From NCBI GenBank assembly GCA_005656395.1, contig SRSI01000055.1:496001-560000 (forward strand): a DNA stretch of 64,000 nucleotides, given 5' to 3'. The notes under the pieces are model-generated. The model was not told the origin of the DNA and did no database searches. It saw only the letters and a program-made list of their open reading frames with translations. Positions 32,601-44,180 of this stretch are shown in pieces. The stretch's first letter is position 1; each line of letters opens with the position of its first letter. Both the position numbers and the translations under genes were made by a program. This DNA is from Strongyloides papillosus (taxonomy: Eukaryota > Nematoda > Chromadorea > Rhabditida > Strongyloididae).

Positions 32601-35117
32601 CTGGAGGATTCAATACATTAAATAAAAACCAAGATAATAATTAGCATTCTCAAATGTTTGATGTTGGACAATTATTAATATCTTTTTTATTACAATATAT
32701 TTAAATGGTAAATAATTAAATAAATTAGTAATATTGGTTGTAAAATATATGCAATTTTTTAAAGAATTTAAACAAAAAATTAAGAAATTTTGAAAAATAT
32801 TAAGAGAAAAAGTTCTTTAGTAACTAATAGCTCGATATAAAGTTTCTACCAACGATATTTTTTTTCCGGCATCGAAAAAAAACCATCTGATAATAAAACA
32901 TCTTTCAAACTAATTTTCTGTTTGACAATTTTTTAATTATTTAAGTAACTTCATTCTCTCTATTTCTTACATCTTTAATTTATTTATATTCTATTTAATT
33001 TTTTTAAATTCAAGCGTTGATATTATAGTTTCCACTTATACTGTCTTATTTAATTCTTTAAAAAATTATTGTAATATATCATTTAATACTATAAATTTCT
33101 TTACAAATTTCTTTTTAAATTTATAAATTATTTTTATCCTACTTAATTTTTCTATAATAAATTTTAATTTATTATTAATACTTAAATAAGAAATTACAAT
33201 GATATTTTATAAAGAAATCAATTCCAATAATCACTTTTTCAAGTGACAAAATTAAAAATATATTCGTTGTATTTATAGTTTTTTTTCTCTTCCAATCTTA
33301 TTTTATTATTAGTTCCTCCTTCTCATCTAGATATTTTTTTATATTACTCTGTTGTTTTTGTGTACACTGATATTTTGATTATACCTTCTGATTTTAGATA
33401 AGGACATATATTTTTCTCTAGTTTAGATAATGTCTGGTATGTTGTTTTCACCTCTCAGTAGAATAATTACATCATCTGATGAAGATTTATATAACTTTAA
33501 TTGTTTAACGTGCAGATTTTATATATTCTCTGGCTTCTGTTACTAACATGACTAATCCTTCTACTTTTCATCAATTTGATCATTACATAATTGTCTGTTG
33601 TGTTGCTTATTAATATAATTACATAAGTTTATCATATTTTTTTGACAGTTATCCTTAATTACCTACATTATCTAATACTTTCTTTAAATACGACACCTTA
33701 AACTTTGAAAAATTCTGATTTACATTTTCTTCTGTTGAAATCAACAGAACTATATGAATGATAGTAATATACTCCTTTACTCTCTTTCTTTGCTTTTTTT
33801 CTTTTCTTTCGATCAATTCATCCTCATAAGATTCAGCAAGTTTAGTAGTTATATTTAGGAACTTCACGGATATAACGGAAAAATTCATGATCATTTTTAC
33901 AATTTTGGTGATTTACTTGATTATATTTCAAAATGTATTAAAATCACCGTATTTTAATTAATGTATATTTAATTAAAGCTTATGAGAAAAGTTTTAAATG
34001 TCTTTTGATATTTTTTTACATAGGATATTATAAATGTGATCTTCACTCTCGAGTTAAAGAAGAAATACCTTGTTTGATTATTACTTTTAAAAATCGGTAA
34101 AGTTTGAAAAAAGCATGAAAGTTTAATTTTCCTATTTATTTGTTCTATATTTTTAAAAAAAGTCCCCTAAATGATATATAGAATCTCCAATTATTTATCC
34201 TTCCAGTCTGAAGATTTATTTCATTTTTTTCAATTATATTAAACATGTTGAAACCGTTTTATTTAATTTCAATTCCGAATAATTTGTAAAATAAATAACA
34301 TTATTTTCCTAAGCTTGAAATATTTCAATTAATAATATTAAATATAAAATAAGTGTTTTTGATTCTTCAAAATTTTTTTGATTACACAATATAATTTTAC
34401 TACTCTACCATATTACTCAAAATTGTTCAAAATATTTTCAACTTCCTATTTTTCATGTATCAAATTGTTATTTCTTTTCTTTCTATTAATCAAAATAACA
34501 GACCTGAAATAATAAAAATTTAAAATACAAATTAATGCATTCATTTATTGATCTTTTCAATTTAAAATTAAAAGAAATAATATAAAAATAATTTACATCA
34601 AAAAAATATTAATAAAACATAGGCGTATTGTTAATTTTTACCTTGTTGTAATTATAATTAAAACAAATTTTAATTCTTATTCTAACAAGCATTAATTTAT
34701 ATAGTTAATGTTAGGATCATTTAAATAACATTTGTTTACAAAGAAATAATCTATCGTCATATAATGTTTTTAATTAGGTAAAACATTTTTTTAAATATAT
34801 AAATAATTAACAATTAATTATATGATTCATTGATTCTTATCAGCAATTTTACGGAGTACGGTGAAAAAAGTGACGTGATGAGAATATTTTGCTTTTATCA
34901 CAAATGAATCACAAACCAATTTGAAGATTAAGCTTAAAATTCTACAATAACAGAAGCGTATTAAAACTTTTCGAGACTTACAGTAGAAAAACAAATTAAA
35001 ATGAATAACTTTTTCAGACTTCTTACTTTGCTCAATACTCTTGATAGTGTCTCAACATGCAATCCATCATCATACAATGCAAATTTCAAATTATAAAGTA
35101 GTTAATCATTAATTTAG
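32601..35117. other. Long AT-rich intergenic, no gene seen
   Basis: 2.5 kb of very AT-rich DNA with scattered short chance ORFs (for example minus strand 33655-33894, of low-complexity composition). A plus-strand ATG at 35001 opens a short hydrophobic frame that could be a remnant signal-peptide exon for the DUF19-like sequence at 35118, but no in-phase join was found. Confidence 0.45.
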
Positions 35118-35688
35118 GTTGTAACCTCATGCTACAAGTCATTCTTTAAACACTACAATTTCTCAATTGTAGAAACAATGACATTTCCAACTTATATGGA
35201 CTTTGTTAATGCTCGCAGACAATTGGAATTTGCTGCACCCACCACATGACAACTTCATTAAAGATTGTACTGTCCAAAGTCGCCTTACATCATGCCTTGG
35301 TACTGCTATTTTATGTGTCAACTCAACTGATTTATTGAAAATTTTCAAATTCCATAAGCATGATAATCGAGACTATACAGGAGATTACTATATGAGCACA
35401 TACAAGTGTACAACAGCATATAGTTACATTACTAGCAATTATAATTGTTTGACTACTGCTGATCACCTCAGTAAGGATGCAATCACAAAATGCTTCAGTA
35501 ATATGCTTACTTCATCAGAGGACAAAATATGTGAAGCTGGAAATACACTTATTCAATGTCTTGATGCAATTTTTTCATCATATTGTGGACCAAAAGCTGC
35601 AGATTTTGTTTGTAATGTAGCAAAAATTGATATGACGTATGATATACCACAATGTGCTGATAAAATTATGAAATGTAATCCACTTTAA
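35118..35688 (+). pseudogene. DUF19-like secreted cysteine protein, frameshifted
   Basis: After a TTTAG acceptor at 35117 one frame reads CYKSFFKHYNFSIVETMTF...FPTYMDFVNARRQLEF and ends at a TGA near 35248. The continuation lies in the +1 frame (NFIKDCTVQSRLTSCLGTAILC ... to the TAA at 35688) and holds about nine further cysteines with the C-x(n)-F-P-x-Y-x-D-F and C-F-S-N patterns of the nematode DUF19 (T20D4.11-like) family. The single frame change falls in GCACCCACCACATGAC. It is either a pseudogene or a sequence error; no intron fits there. An ORF starting at 35203 covers only the second part. Confidence 0.6.
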
Positions 35689-36189
35689 AATTTTAATTAC
35701 AATATAAATTTTTCTATCCGTTAAATAGAATTAAAATTTTTTTATTAGTAATTAGAAAGTTTGAATAATTTATATGTCGGAAGGTAGTTTTTACTTTCAA
35801 ATGATAACAATGTAATTAACTTCCTTGATAGAAATTTTTTATTAAAAAGTTACACAATTGAGACAAATTGTTGTTAAGATTCAACTTTAAAAAGTAGACT
35901 AATTTTACTTCTTTATAATCACTTTCTAGAATAAGAATGTGTTCACCATTTTATGTATTGAAATGAATTTAAAGGTATCATTTAATGAATTCTTCATGAA
36001 GTGAGAGAAATCTAATTAGAACCTAATAAAAGCTAACATTTTGGATATTAAGTTGTCTAATATAAAATGCTTGTTTTTTAATGCACGTTTTCTCAAATTG
36101 AATCGCAATGTTTTTGTATGATAAAACAAACAATTAAATTCTTCTAAATCTTTTCTACACAATGATATATATATCGTTATCATGGGCTC
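35689..36189. other. Intergenic, no gene seen
   Basis: AT-rich flank between the DUF19-like sequence and the mariner remnant. Nothing recognised. Confidence 0.5.
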
Positions 36190-37520
36190 GACTTATCATC
36201 AATTAATTTTAAAAACAAATTGTGATCTAAAAACGTTGTATAGGTGTCATTGTTTTTTTATGAATTCAAAAGTGGTACAAATGCAACAAAAACAACTGTA
36301 AATGTTTGATAAAACTTTCGGGAAGAATCTTATCATTATTTCTAATGTACAAAAATTGTTTAAAAAATCAAAAGAAGATATTAGAAACCTCGAGAACAAA
36401 GAGCGTAGGAAACCTGTGTCTGATTTTGATAATGATGAATTACGAAAAACAGTTAAAACCAATTCACAAACAACTGTTAGAGTAATCGCAAAAGACATAG
36501 ATATATCTAAAAGAACAATTTCCCATCACATAATAAAGATAAAAAATATAAGATACTCGACAAATGGCTAACCCACAAATTAAAAAACTATAAAAAAGAG
36601 TCGTTATCAAGTTTTTTTTAACTCATTTTGAGAAACTTAAATAACCCATTTTTTGAATGTCTTGTCATTTGAGATGAAAAGTAGATTCTTTACTACAATC
36701 GCAAAGGAATTGGATAATAGTTGTACGAAGGTGAAGCACCAAAACGATTCCCAAAACCCAAATTATCCCAAAAGAAGATAATTGTAACTGTTTGGTGATT
36801 TGATTTAGAAGTAATATATTTTGAATTCATGAAATCTGTTGGAACCATTATTTCAGAGTCATACTATCAGTAACTTGAAGAAATGTACCAGAAATTATGT
36901 AAACAATTTTAATAAATTATTGAAAAATGACAATTTAAGTAAAAATATTTCGTTTATGCAAATTGGATAGCGAATCATTCACATAAAGCTATTCATTAAT
37001 ACACTTTCGATATGTGAAAGGTTCTAATGCACCAGTAACAAATTTTATATTAATGGTACTTTAAATTTTAAGATATTTTAGTAATTTATAAAATTTTTAG
37101 AGTTCTAATTACCAGCGAAAAAAATTTACTATAACATATAGTTAGAGGTGTTTAAAATTGTATTTAAAAGAGCCCGCTCTATTTGATAAAAAAAAACCAA
37201 TGTTTCTCCATGATAATGCAAGACCACATGTTTAAAAAAACCTTCAGAAATTATGTGGATTGGGATATGAAACTCTAACTTATCTTGTATGTTTACTTGA
37301 ACTTGCTCTAACAGATTTCTGCTTTTTCAAATACCTTGATAACTTCTTAATGGAAAAGCTTTAGGAACGATGCGGGCATAAAAACAGCCTCTAAATGTTT
37401 TAACGAATTCAGAAGCCTGGATTCTTATGCAAAGAGAAAAAATAAGCTAATATTTCATAGGTAATAATGTTCAGATTCTAGTATATTTATTTCGAATGGA
37501 AAAGTTTGTTCAAAAATAGT
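36190..37520 (+). mobile_element. Decayed mariner-type transposon, second copy
   Basis: Better preserved than the relic at 26150. An uninterrupted 89-codon piece (36302-36571) covers the transposase helix-turn-helix region: KLFKKSKEDIRNLENKERRK, then FDNDELRKTVKTNSQTTVRV and KDIDISKRTISHHI. Past it stops accumulate. At 37190-37230 PMFLHDNARPHV is readable, the hallmark of the second catalytic Asp block of mariner transposases, followed by a LALTDFCFFKYL-like segment near 37310. About 1.3 kb, no intact ends seen. It is related to the 26150 copy (shared FDNDEL..TVK.NS.TTV) but distinct from the MITEs at 55480 and 62978. Confidence 0.8.
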
Positions 37521-38199
37521 TACTTACATTTTAAATTGCAGTAAAAATATAAATTTCATAAATGACAATCTAATATATATTCTTCTTACAGTGAGTCATT
37601 TATCAAATGTTAATGTTGGTAATGAATGTTGATATACTTTAAAGATATAAATGCTGCCAAAGATGTATAAATTAACATTGAAAAAAAAATTTGCTGCAGC
37701 TGTTTTAACGTTACAGGATGCAATTTATGGGTCAAAGATTGGATACTGCTGTGAATACGGATATTGTCATACGAGATTTTTGAGAGTTGCAGTTTAACTT
37801 GAGTCACAACAAAAAATTCCGAGAGAAGTTTTTTTTCAGAATGGAGACTAAAATAAGAAATTTTAAAGTATTATGCTTAAGTTAATATTTAACAAAAATT
37901 TTGGGCGGTGTCAAAAATTGATTTATTTTAAAACTTATTAACTTTGTAAATATATCGATTGAAAGATAAATTTTCATTCAAAAAACTAAAAAAAGTCGTT
38001 GAATTCTATAGTAATCTTTTAGGGAAAAAATATTTGTCTATACTTTATAATAAATGTCGAAAATTAACAAAAATTAAAAAGTTTGACCACGTAGTTGACA
38101 TAATCAGTGGTCAATATAAATATCAATATATTCTATAGAAATTTAGAGGTATAAAATGGGCAATGCTGAATCAATTATTTAAATTTTTATTTTAATAGA
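37521..38199. other. Intergenic, upstream of cholinesterase-like gene
   Basis: AT-rich with a slightly more complex stretch at 37600-37810, where a minus-strand 65-codon ORF looks accidental. No promoter motif is clear. Confidence 0.45.
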
Positions 38200-39971
38200 A
38201 TGATTAACATTTTTCTGCTTTGGTTTTTAATTTATTTTGGATATTGTTTTGGAAGCGATTTTGTACGTCTTAGTTATGGAGACATTAAAGGAAAAACAAC
38301 TGTAAGAAATATTTTTTGATACTTCTTTTAACATCTCTTCAGAAATATGCAGGTAAAACAGTATATGAATTTCTTGGAGTTCCATATGCAAAGGTACCAG
38401 TCGGAAAACGAAGGTTTACTCCTCCATTACCACTTGAAAAGGAGGATTGGGATGATGAACCTTATTATAATGCTACTTATGTAAGAAATGGTTGTTATCA
38501 AAATACAAGAGATTTCCCGTTACCTGGTTTTAATTGGACTCATCCCTCAAGTATTGCAGAACATTGCCTTCACGTCAATATTTGGAAATCCACATCACCA
38601 AATGGGGGTGTATTAGTAGTATTTTTTGATATACTTCATATGCGTGGATCAGGTACTCTTGACGAACTCAATGGAGGTTACCTTGCTGCAAAGACAGATC
38701 TTATTGTTATCACTGTAAGTTATAGGTTGAGTATATTTGGCTTCGGTTATCTTGGTGAAGATGGAAAGTATCTTACCGGAAATACTGGTCTACTTGACCA
38801 ACAAATGAGCTTACAGTGGGTATATGAAAATATTGACAAGTTTGGTGGTGATAGGAAGAAAATTACCATTGCTGGTTTTGGTAGTGCCAGCACATTGGCT
38901 ACGGCACATCTATTTTCAACCAAGAGTCATAAATATTTCTCTAGCATTTTCGCATCTTCTGAAAGTATTACTAGTATGTGGTCATATAATTCACGTGAGG
39001 TTGCAGAAAAGGCAACACGAAACGTCGCTTATAAAGTGGGTTGTACAAACAACACTGATTCTGAAATTTATAAATGCTTACTAAAAGCCAGTCCTTATAA
39101 ATTAGCTGTTGCTGCAGAAGAATTAATGTACCGAGGGAATTTTCCTTTCCAGTATGGGTTTAACGTCATTAATTATGACAATGTATTTTTTAATGGAAGT
39201 CTCATAACAAAAATTAAGGAGAGAAAGATGAAAAAAGATTTTATTTTCTTCGGTTCGAAATCTAAAAATATAGGTGCTTTGTTTTTAGCAATGTTTATTG
39301 ACGGAAATGATTTTGGGTTTAAAACTGGAGGTAGTGTTACCAACATTACTTACTCTTCATTTAAAGTGAGCTATAGTCAATTCAAAAAATTTACAAAAGT
39401 AATTAATAAAAACTTAGGCTTAAAAGAATATGAATTGAAAATGATGTATGAAAAATACTTTAAGGTTAGTCAGGCAGAGAAAATAAAGGATTTCAGATCT
39501 ATAGTAGTAAAAATGATATCGGATATTTACTTTAATGTCGGAATGGAAAAATTTGTATACGATATAACATACTATGACTTATCTAAAAAGACCTATTTCT
39601 TTGAATTCGCTAGAATTTCATCTGGTGATAGGTCCCTATTTCCTGAATGGGTATTGCCAATGCCTGGTTCTGAACTACAATATTTTTTTGGAAACCCTTT
39701 CACAATGTTCTATAAATATAATAAAAAATTTATAAAGCTAGATCAAAGGGTATCATACAGAATGATGATGCTGATAAAAAGTTTTGTTACTAATGGAAAG
39801 CCTGGAAGTAAATGGTATGGATTTTCAACATCCAAAAGAAAAATTTTCATTGTTGGTGACAATAACTATTGTAAAGAAAAACCTAAAAAGGTATCACAAG
39901 CAAGTGTTTATAACGACAAAATTGAAAGACTAATCCAAGTTTTACCTAAAGAATTCAACTTACAAATATAG
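38200..39971 (+). CDS. Cholinesterase/carboxylesterase-like protein, catalytically dead
   Basis: Exon 1 38200-38301, exon 2 38343-39971, intron 41 bp (GTAAGA...CTCTTCAG), phase 0; 576 aa with a signal peptide (about 1-20). Type-B carboxylesterase landmarks: YGDIKGK, VYEFLGVPYAKVPVGKRRF, the EHCLHVNIW disulphide segment, VTVSYRLSIFGFGYLG, NTGLLDQQMSLQWVYENIDKFGGDRKKITIAG. The nucleophile elbow normally reads G-E-S-A-G but here is GFGSAS (residues 212-217), placing Gly where Ser belongs. The HGGGF oxyanion segment is FFDILHMRGSG. The acidic and His regions are also altered (SKNIGALF; PGSELQYFFG). It is probably a non-enzymatic secreted member of the alpha/beta-hydrolase adhesion or decoy type. 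Strongyloidid nematodes have expanded acetylcholinesterase-like families (known), which fits. Confidence 0.88.
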
Positions 39972-41166
39972 CAAAAAGTAACTCAAAGTTTACATTATTT
40001 GTATTGATAAAAGGTACCATTTTGAAAACGTTAAGAAACAGTTTTTAGGATTTCCAATGATTAAATTTTTTAAACATAAATTATTCTTTTTATTAAATTT
40101 TTCTTCTTTTACAATACTTTTAATGTATGAAAGTTCCACTTGATAAGATTATTGATTACTATATGTATTAATTGTGATATAATGATAAATGGTATGAATA
40201 AAATAGTTTTTAATTTGATCTGGTCTGAATATCAATACCCCAAGATGGTTTCAGTGATAAAATAAAATTTAACACACATTTGTATTTTTAAAAAAACCAT
40301 TCATTCATCAACGAGTTATCTATGAAGTGACCGGTAACTGATAAAGATGTTAGAAAATAAAATTAATCTTACATAATTACAATTTTATTGAAAAGAATCC
40401 TCTAAAAAGATTTCTTAGTTTTCAATCATCGTTTATCGACTAATTAGCTACATTAATTGTAAAAAAAAGATGTGATAAAAAAGCGCAATGCTAAAATAAT
40501 TTCTCAAATGTTATTGTTATGAATTTCTAAACTATCAAATATAGTAAATTCACATAAATAATGAACATAGTTTTTATTTTGTACTATCATTGATCTTGTG
40601 CATAAAAAAATGTGTAAATTGCAATAAATAAGTTTGTTGAATATTTAGTACAGATAATAAACACATAGAATTATACACAAAAAAGTACCTCCAATTTTAA
40701 AATTAATCTAAAAGAGCGAATATTAAACTAACATTTTTAATTAATAGTACTTTATGTGATCAAACAATTTATTGTTTTTGTTAGTTTTGTTAAGAATATT
40801 TAAAATTTCTAAACTTATTATTGCTGGTAGATTATTTAAAAGTATGACCTTTGTAAAAACGTTTACAACTTTTTAAGAAATCTACTTCTAATAATGCGTT
40901 TCATAATCTACTATAGAAAAAAGCTTAGTTTTAAGATGACACAACATCGTAGAAAAATTATAAGACTAAAAATGTTACATTAATTTAAACTGCCATACAC
41001 ATATATTTTTGTAAAAAAATAGGAGAATTTCATTGTCAATCTAATATTTTTCATTTTTTACAACATTTTTTTGCCACATGGTATTATTAAAAATTTAATT
41101 TTTTAACGAGTACGACATTTTTACATTTCAACAAGATATGCTAAAATTATCCTTTTTAATTTTTAT
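39972..41166. other. Intergenic, no gene seen
   Basis: AT-rich spacer between the esterase-like gene and the tandem array. AATAAA signals follow the esterase gene. No ORF or repeat recognised. Confidence 0.5.
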
Positions 41167-41460
41167 GTGTATTAACTACACAATTTGATAAAACGTTGTT
41201 TAAATAACCTCTGCATGATGTTTTAAAAAGTTATAGTGATTTAAATAGTAGATCACTAAAAAATATGTTTAAATCAGATATTATTTGTTCTGGACAAGTA
41301 AATTGATGTTTAAAACAAAATCATATTCAAAAATTAAAAAAATATGTTTGAAATTTCAGAGTCTATGCATTAATTTTATAACATTTAAAAAGAATTTATA
41401 TTAAAAAACGAAATATTTAAAAAAAAATTTTTATTAAAGGCTGTCATTTTATATTACTTT

Positions 41461-41471
41461 AATATATAAAA
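41461..41471 (+). promoter_or_regulatory. TATA-like box of small secreted gene, unit 1
   Basis: AATATATAAAA lies about 27-37 bp before the ATG at 41498. Equivalent boxes occur in unit 2 (TATATAAAG near 49948) and in the decayed copies of unit 3 (TATATAAG near 54343) and unit 4 (ATGTATAAAA near 59192). Confidence 0.55.
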
Positions 41472-41497
41472 GATTGACTCTAACTTATTCGGAAATA

Positions 41498-42049
41498 ATG
41501 AAACATTTAAATATAATTTTTATTTTATCTATTATTTTTTATATTTCAATTATATCTAACTGTTTCAAATTTACTTGTGTTGGAAAAGATTACAAAGCTC
41601 CATGTTATATTTATATGAATCCTTATGGAATCAGTTTTAGATACAAAGTTTTAAAAGAACTATATGATTTTGATTATTGGATATACTATAAAGTAGAAAC
41701 TATGGTAAAGGAATCATGCACCCGTTCTAAAAAACTTGGAGATGTAAATAACTATATTAGAAAAAAAGTTCCTCATAGTGTAATAGTAGGTGAAAATTCT
41801 CAAGTATAGTCATTTAATTTTAAGCTTTCTATTTGTTATAGACTTGGTATATATACAAAATGTAGACTAAATACCATCCTAGTATTATCTCCAAAGCTTA
41901 GTAACAAAAGAAAGTGTAGAGGTAAATTTTAAGTTTCTAAATCATATTTTTTTTCAGATTTTATTGGTATGATTGATAGACATGAACATAAGGGCGATAT
42001 TGGATTACGTATGCCACAATTAAGAAGACAATCACTAAAATTGTTTTAA
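41498..42049 (+). CDS. Small secreted cysteine protein, unit 1
   Basis: Three exons: 41498-41785, 41825-41921 and 41958-42049, introns 39 and 36 bp, 158 aa. The exon structure was deduced by aligning with unit 2, where phases and protein sequence coincide. The signal peptide is about residues 1-21. The mature part has cysteines in CFKFTCVGK, the APCYIYMNPYG segment, KESC, exon 2 (ICYRLGIYTKC ... LSPKLSNKRKC) and a basic C-terminus LRMPQLRRQS. An upstream in-frame ATG at 41474 would add eight residues; the chosen start matches the paralogue. Convergent with the DUF273 copy. No known family recognised; probably a clade-specific secreted protein. Confidence 0.78.
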
Positions 42050-42774
42050 AGATGATCATTAAAAATATTATTTTTAAATTATTTAAAATGAAATTATATG
42101 CCGAAACTTTCAATAATATAATTTTGACTTACCACTAAAAGTCAAAAAATTGTTTCTCATATTATTTTTAAATATAATTAATTATATTTTTTTTGATTTT
42201 TACTAAATTTAAAAATAATTGTGTAATGTACAATTATTTTTCCAATAAGATATAACACTCATATCGTTTTTATCAAATTTGTTAATGATTCTAAGTGAAA
42301 AACAAAATAAAGTTAAATTTGCAAGTATATTTAATTTTTTAAACTGTATTTACTTAAAGTATTTATAGAATAACTTAACTGACATTTAAAAACATTCCAA
42401 ACTGTAAAAATTTAATATAATGTATATTTCTAAAAAGTTTAGATTAAATTTTCTTAACTAGAAATAAAGATGAATCCTACTGTACGATTACACTATCGAC
42501 CGTAACCTGGATACAAGTCATAGTTCTTGTAATTGTCTTTTTTGTATAAAAATTTCAAAACAGTACTTTTTATCTAGCATGTTATATACAATAATTGATC
42601 AATGTTTAAATGGTTCAAAAAATAATTAAAAAACGTACGACCCTTATGCATTGCTGTAGAAAATTAAGTTTTTATTAATTTTAAAGGCATATCAAAAAGA
42701 GACAATAGTAAAAAAATAACATAAATAAAATTTATATCCAATTATCTATGTAATTTCCTGAATACATGAAACAT

Positions 42775-43908
42775 TTAATCTTCAATTTTTGTTACATTAC
42801 TTTCAAGAATTTCTTTCATATGTTGATTGTACACATTTCCAGCATATGACTCTATAACATCATATATAGTTTTACAATCCTTTCTAAAACTATTATCATA
42901 ATCCCATAGTTTCAAAAAGTCAAGGCTTCTACATATTTTTTCATCTGATAAAAATCTTTTTTTAAATATAATTTTACATTTTTTAATTTCTTCTTGTTTC
43001 CAAGCATGTTGAAATAATTCATTATCACAAAATCTCCATCCAGTACGCCTTCCATCTCTTTTTAGATAATTTTCTAAGTATTTTTATTTTTCCTCCTTCA
43101 TATGTATGATAATTAGTATCATTTGGAGTTTCATTCATTAAATTTAAAACATATCTCATACATGAAACAAATAACATATTTTCATCATACCCTTTGGCAT
43201 AGTTGTATATTTTCATACATTGTAGATATTTGTTACGGTGTTCTACGGTCCCAATGAAATCAGCAAAGACTGCTTGAAGAGCAACATTATCTCTACCACC
43301 ATTAGTTTTAGGCATTTTGTATTCATAATCAGCAAAAAATTTTAAGAAACTTCTGGTGTATAATGTATTTCTTATAATATAACTTCCTGCCATTATTTCA
43401 TTATTAAATATTCTATCATAAAAAAGAATATCTTCTCCATCTTTTGGAAGATAATTCTCTAATCTGTGTACTGGATTAACTACACCAATATCACCATCAA
43501 TGAATACAATGTATTTTATTTCATTCTTATATTTCTGTGCATAGTTAGCAATTATACAATGTCTTCGAAACATAAAATCTCTATAATGACAGTTATAACT
43601 AAATTCTGGAACTTTTTCTTGACGTAATATTACAAAAGTATAATTATAATGCCAGGAATAACATTTAACAGTTTCTATTGCTTGCTCGTAATTACCTTCT
43701 GAGTCACTTTCAATTACAATAACTATAGCAATTTGGTGTGAGTGTAATATATATTTTACCAAAATATCATTAGTTTTATTAACAATGTCGAGATTATCAT
43801 AACTATCATAATATGTTTCATCAAAAACAGTACTTATCGTTAAATATAATATTGAGAATATCAACACAATTAAAAAAATATTGGTAAATGACGATTAAAC
43901 TATTTCAT
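42775..43908 (-). pseudogene. DUF273 glycosyltransferase-like pseudogene, unit 1
   Basis: Homologous end to end with the intact genes at 51187, 56307 and 60465. Three lesions are visible. Codon 3 is TAG instead of TCG. One T is missing from the poly-T run encoding the membrane anchor. About 10 bp, including the conserved AGGTGGGCAA, are missing near 43065. The last lesion shifts the frame, so the open part (43867-43025) stops early, while the true C-terminal sequence continues in another frame to a conserved ending at 42775. The central catalytic-like core with FIDGDIGV is still open, so decay is recent. An internal ATG could give a 280-residue product, but without the N-terminal anchor. Confidence 0.88.
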
Positions 43909-43988
43909 AATTTAGAATATTCACAATATTTTTTCCTAAAAATAATTATATTTATCTTCTTGTTATCCATTATAAAAATTGAATCTAT

Positions 43989-44135
43989 AATTATAATTCG
44001 CAATAATTTATATTAGTAATACACAAATTTGCCTTATACAATTGCCTATTTTACCCGTTAGTCGCGTCTTATAACGATGTCTTTTGGTACTATTTTGAGT
44101 TAAGACATCTTCTTTTTTACATAATCAGTTTTTTG
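43989..44135 (+). repeat. DIRS left inverted terminal repeat
   Basis: Bases 44000-44135 are a perfect inverted copy of 48086-48221. Bases 43989-44035 are also a perfect inverted copy of 47890-47936, in the internal complementary region. The element edge is placed at 43989 because complementarity with the internal region stops there. Confidence 0.93.
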
Positions 44136-44180
44136 TAATTTTACCGCGTTGTCGCGACATTAGTATTATTATTTTTCTAA

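Noticed and set aside
33655..33894. Minus-strand 79-codon ORF
   Set aside because: Isolated, Lys/Glu/Asn-biased low complexity in AT-rich DNA, with no splice partners or similarity.
38824..39084. Plus-strand ORF in another frame of the esterase-like gene
   Set aside because: Alternative-frame shadow of the long exon.
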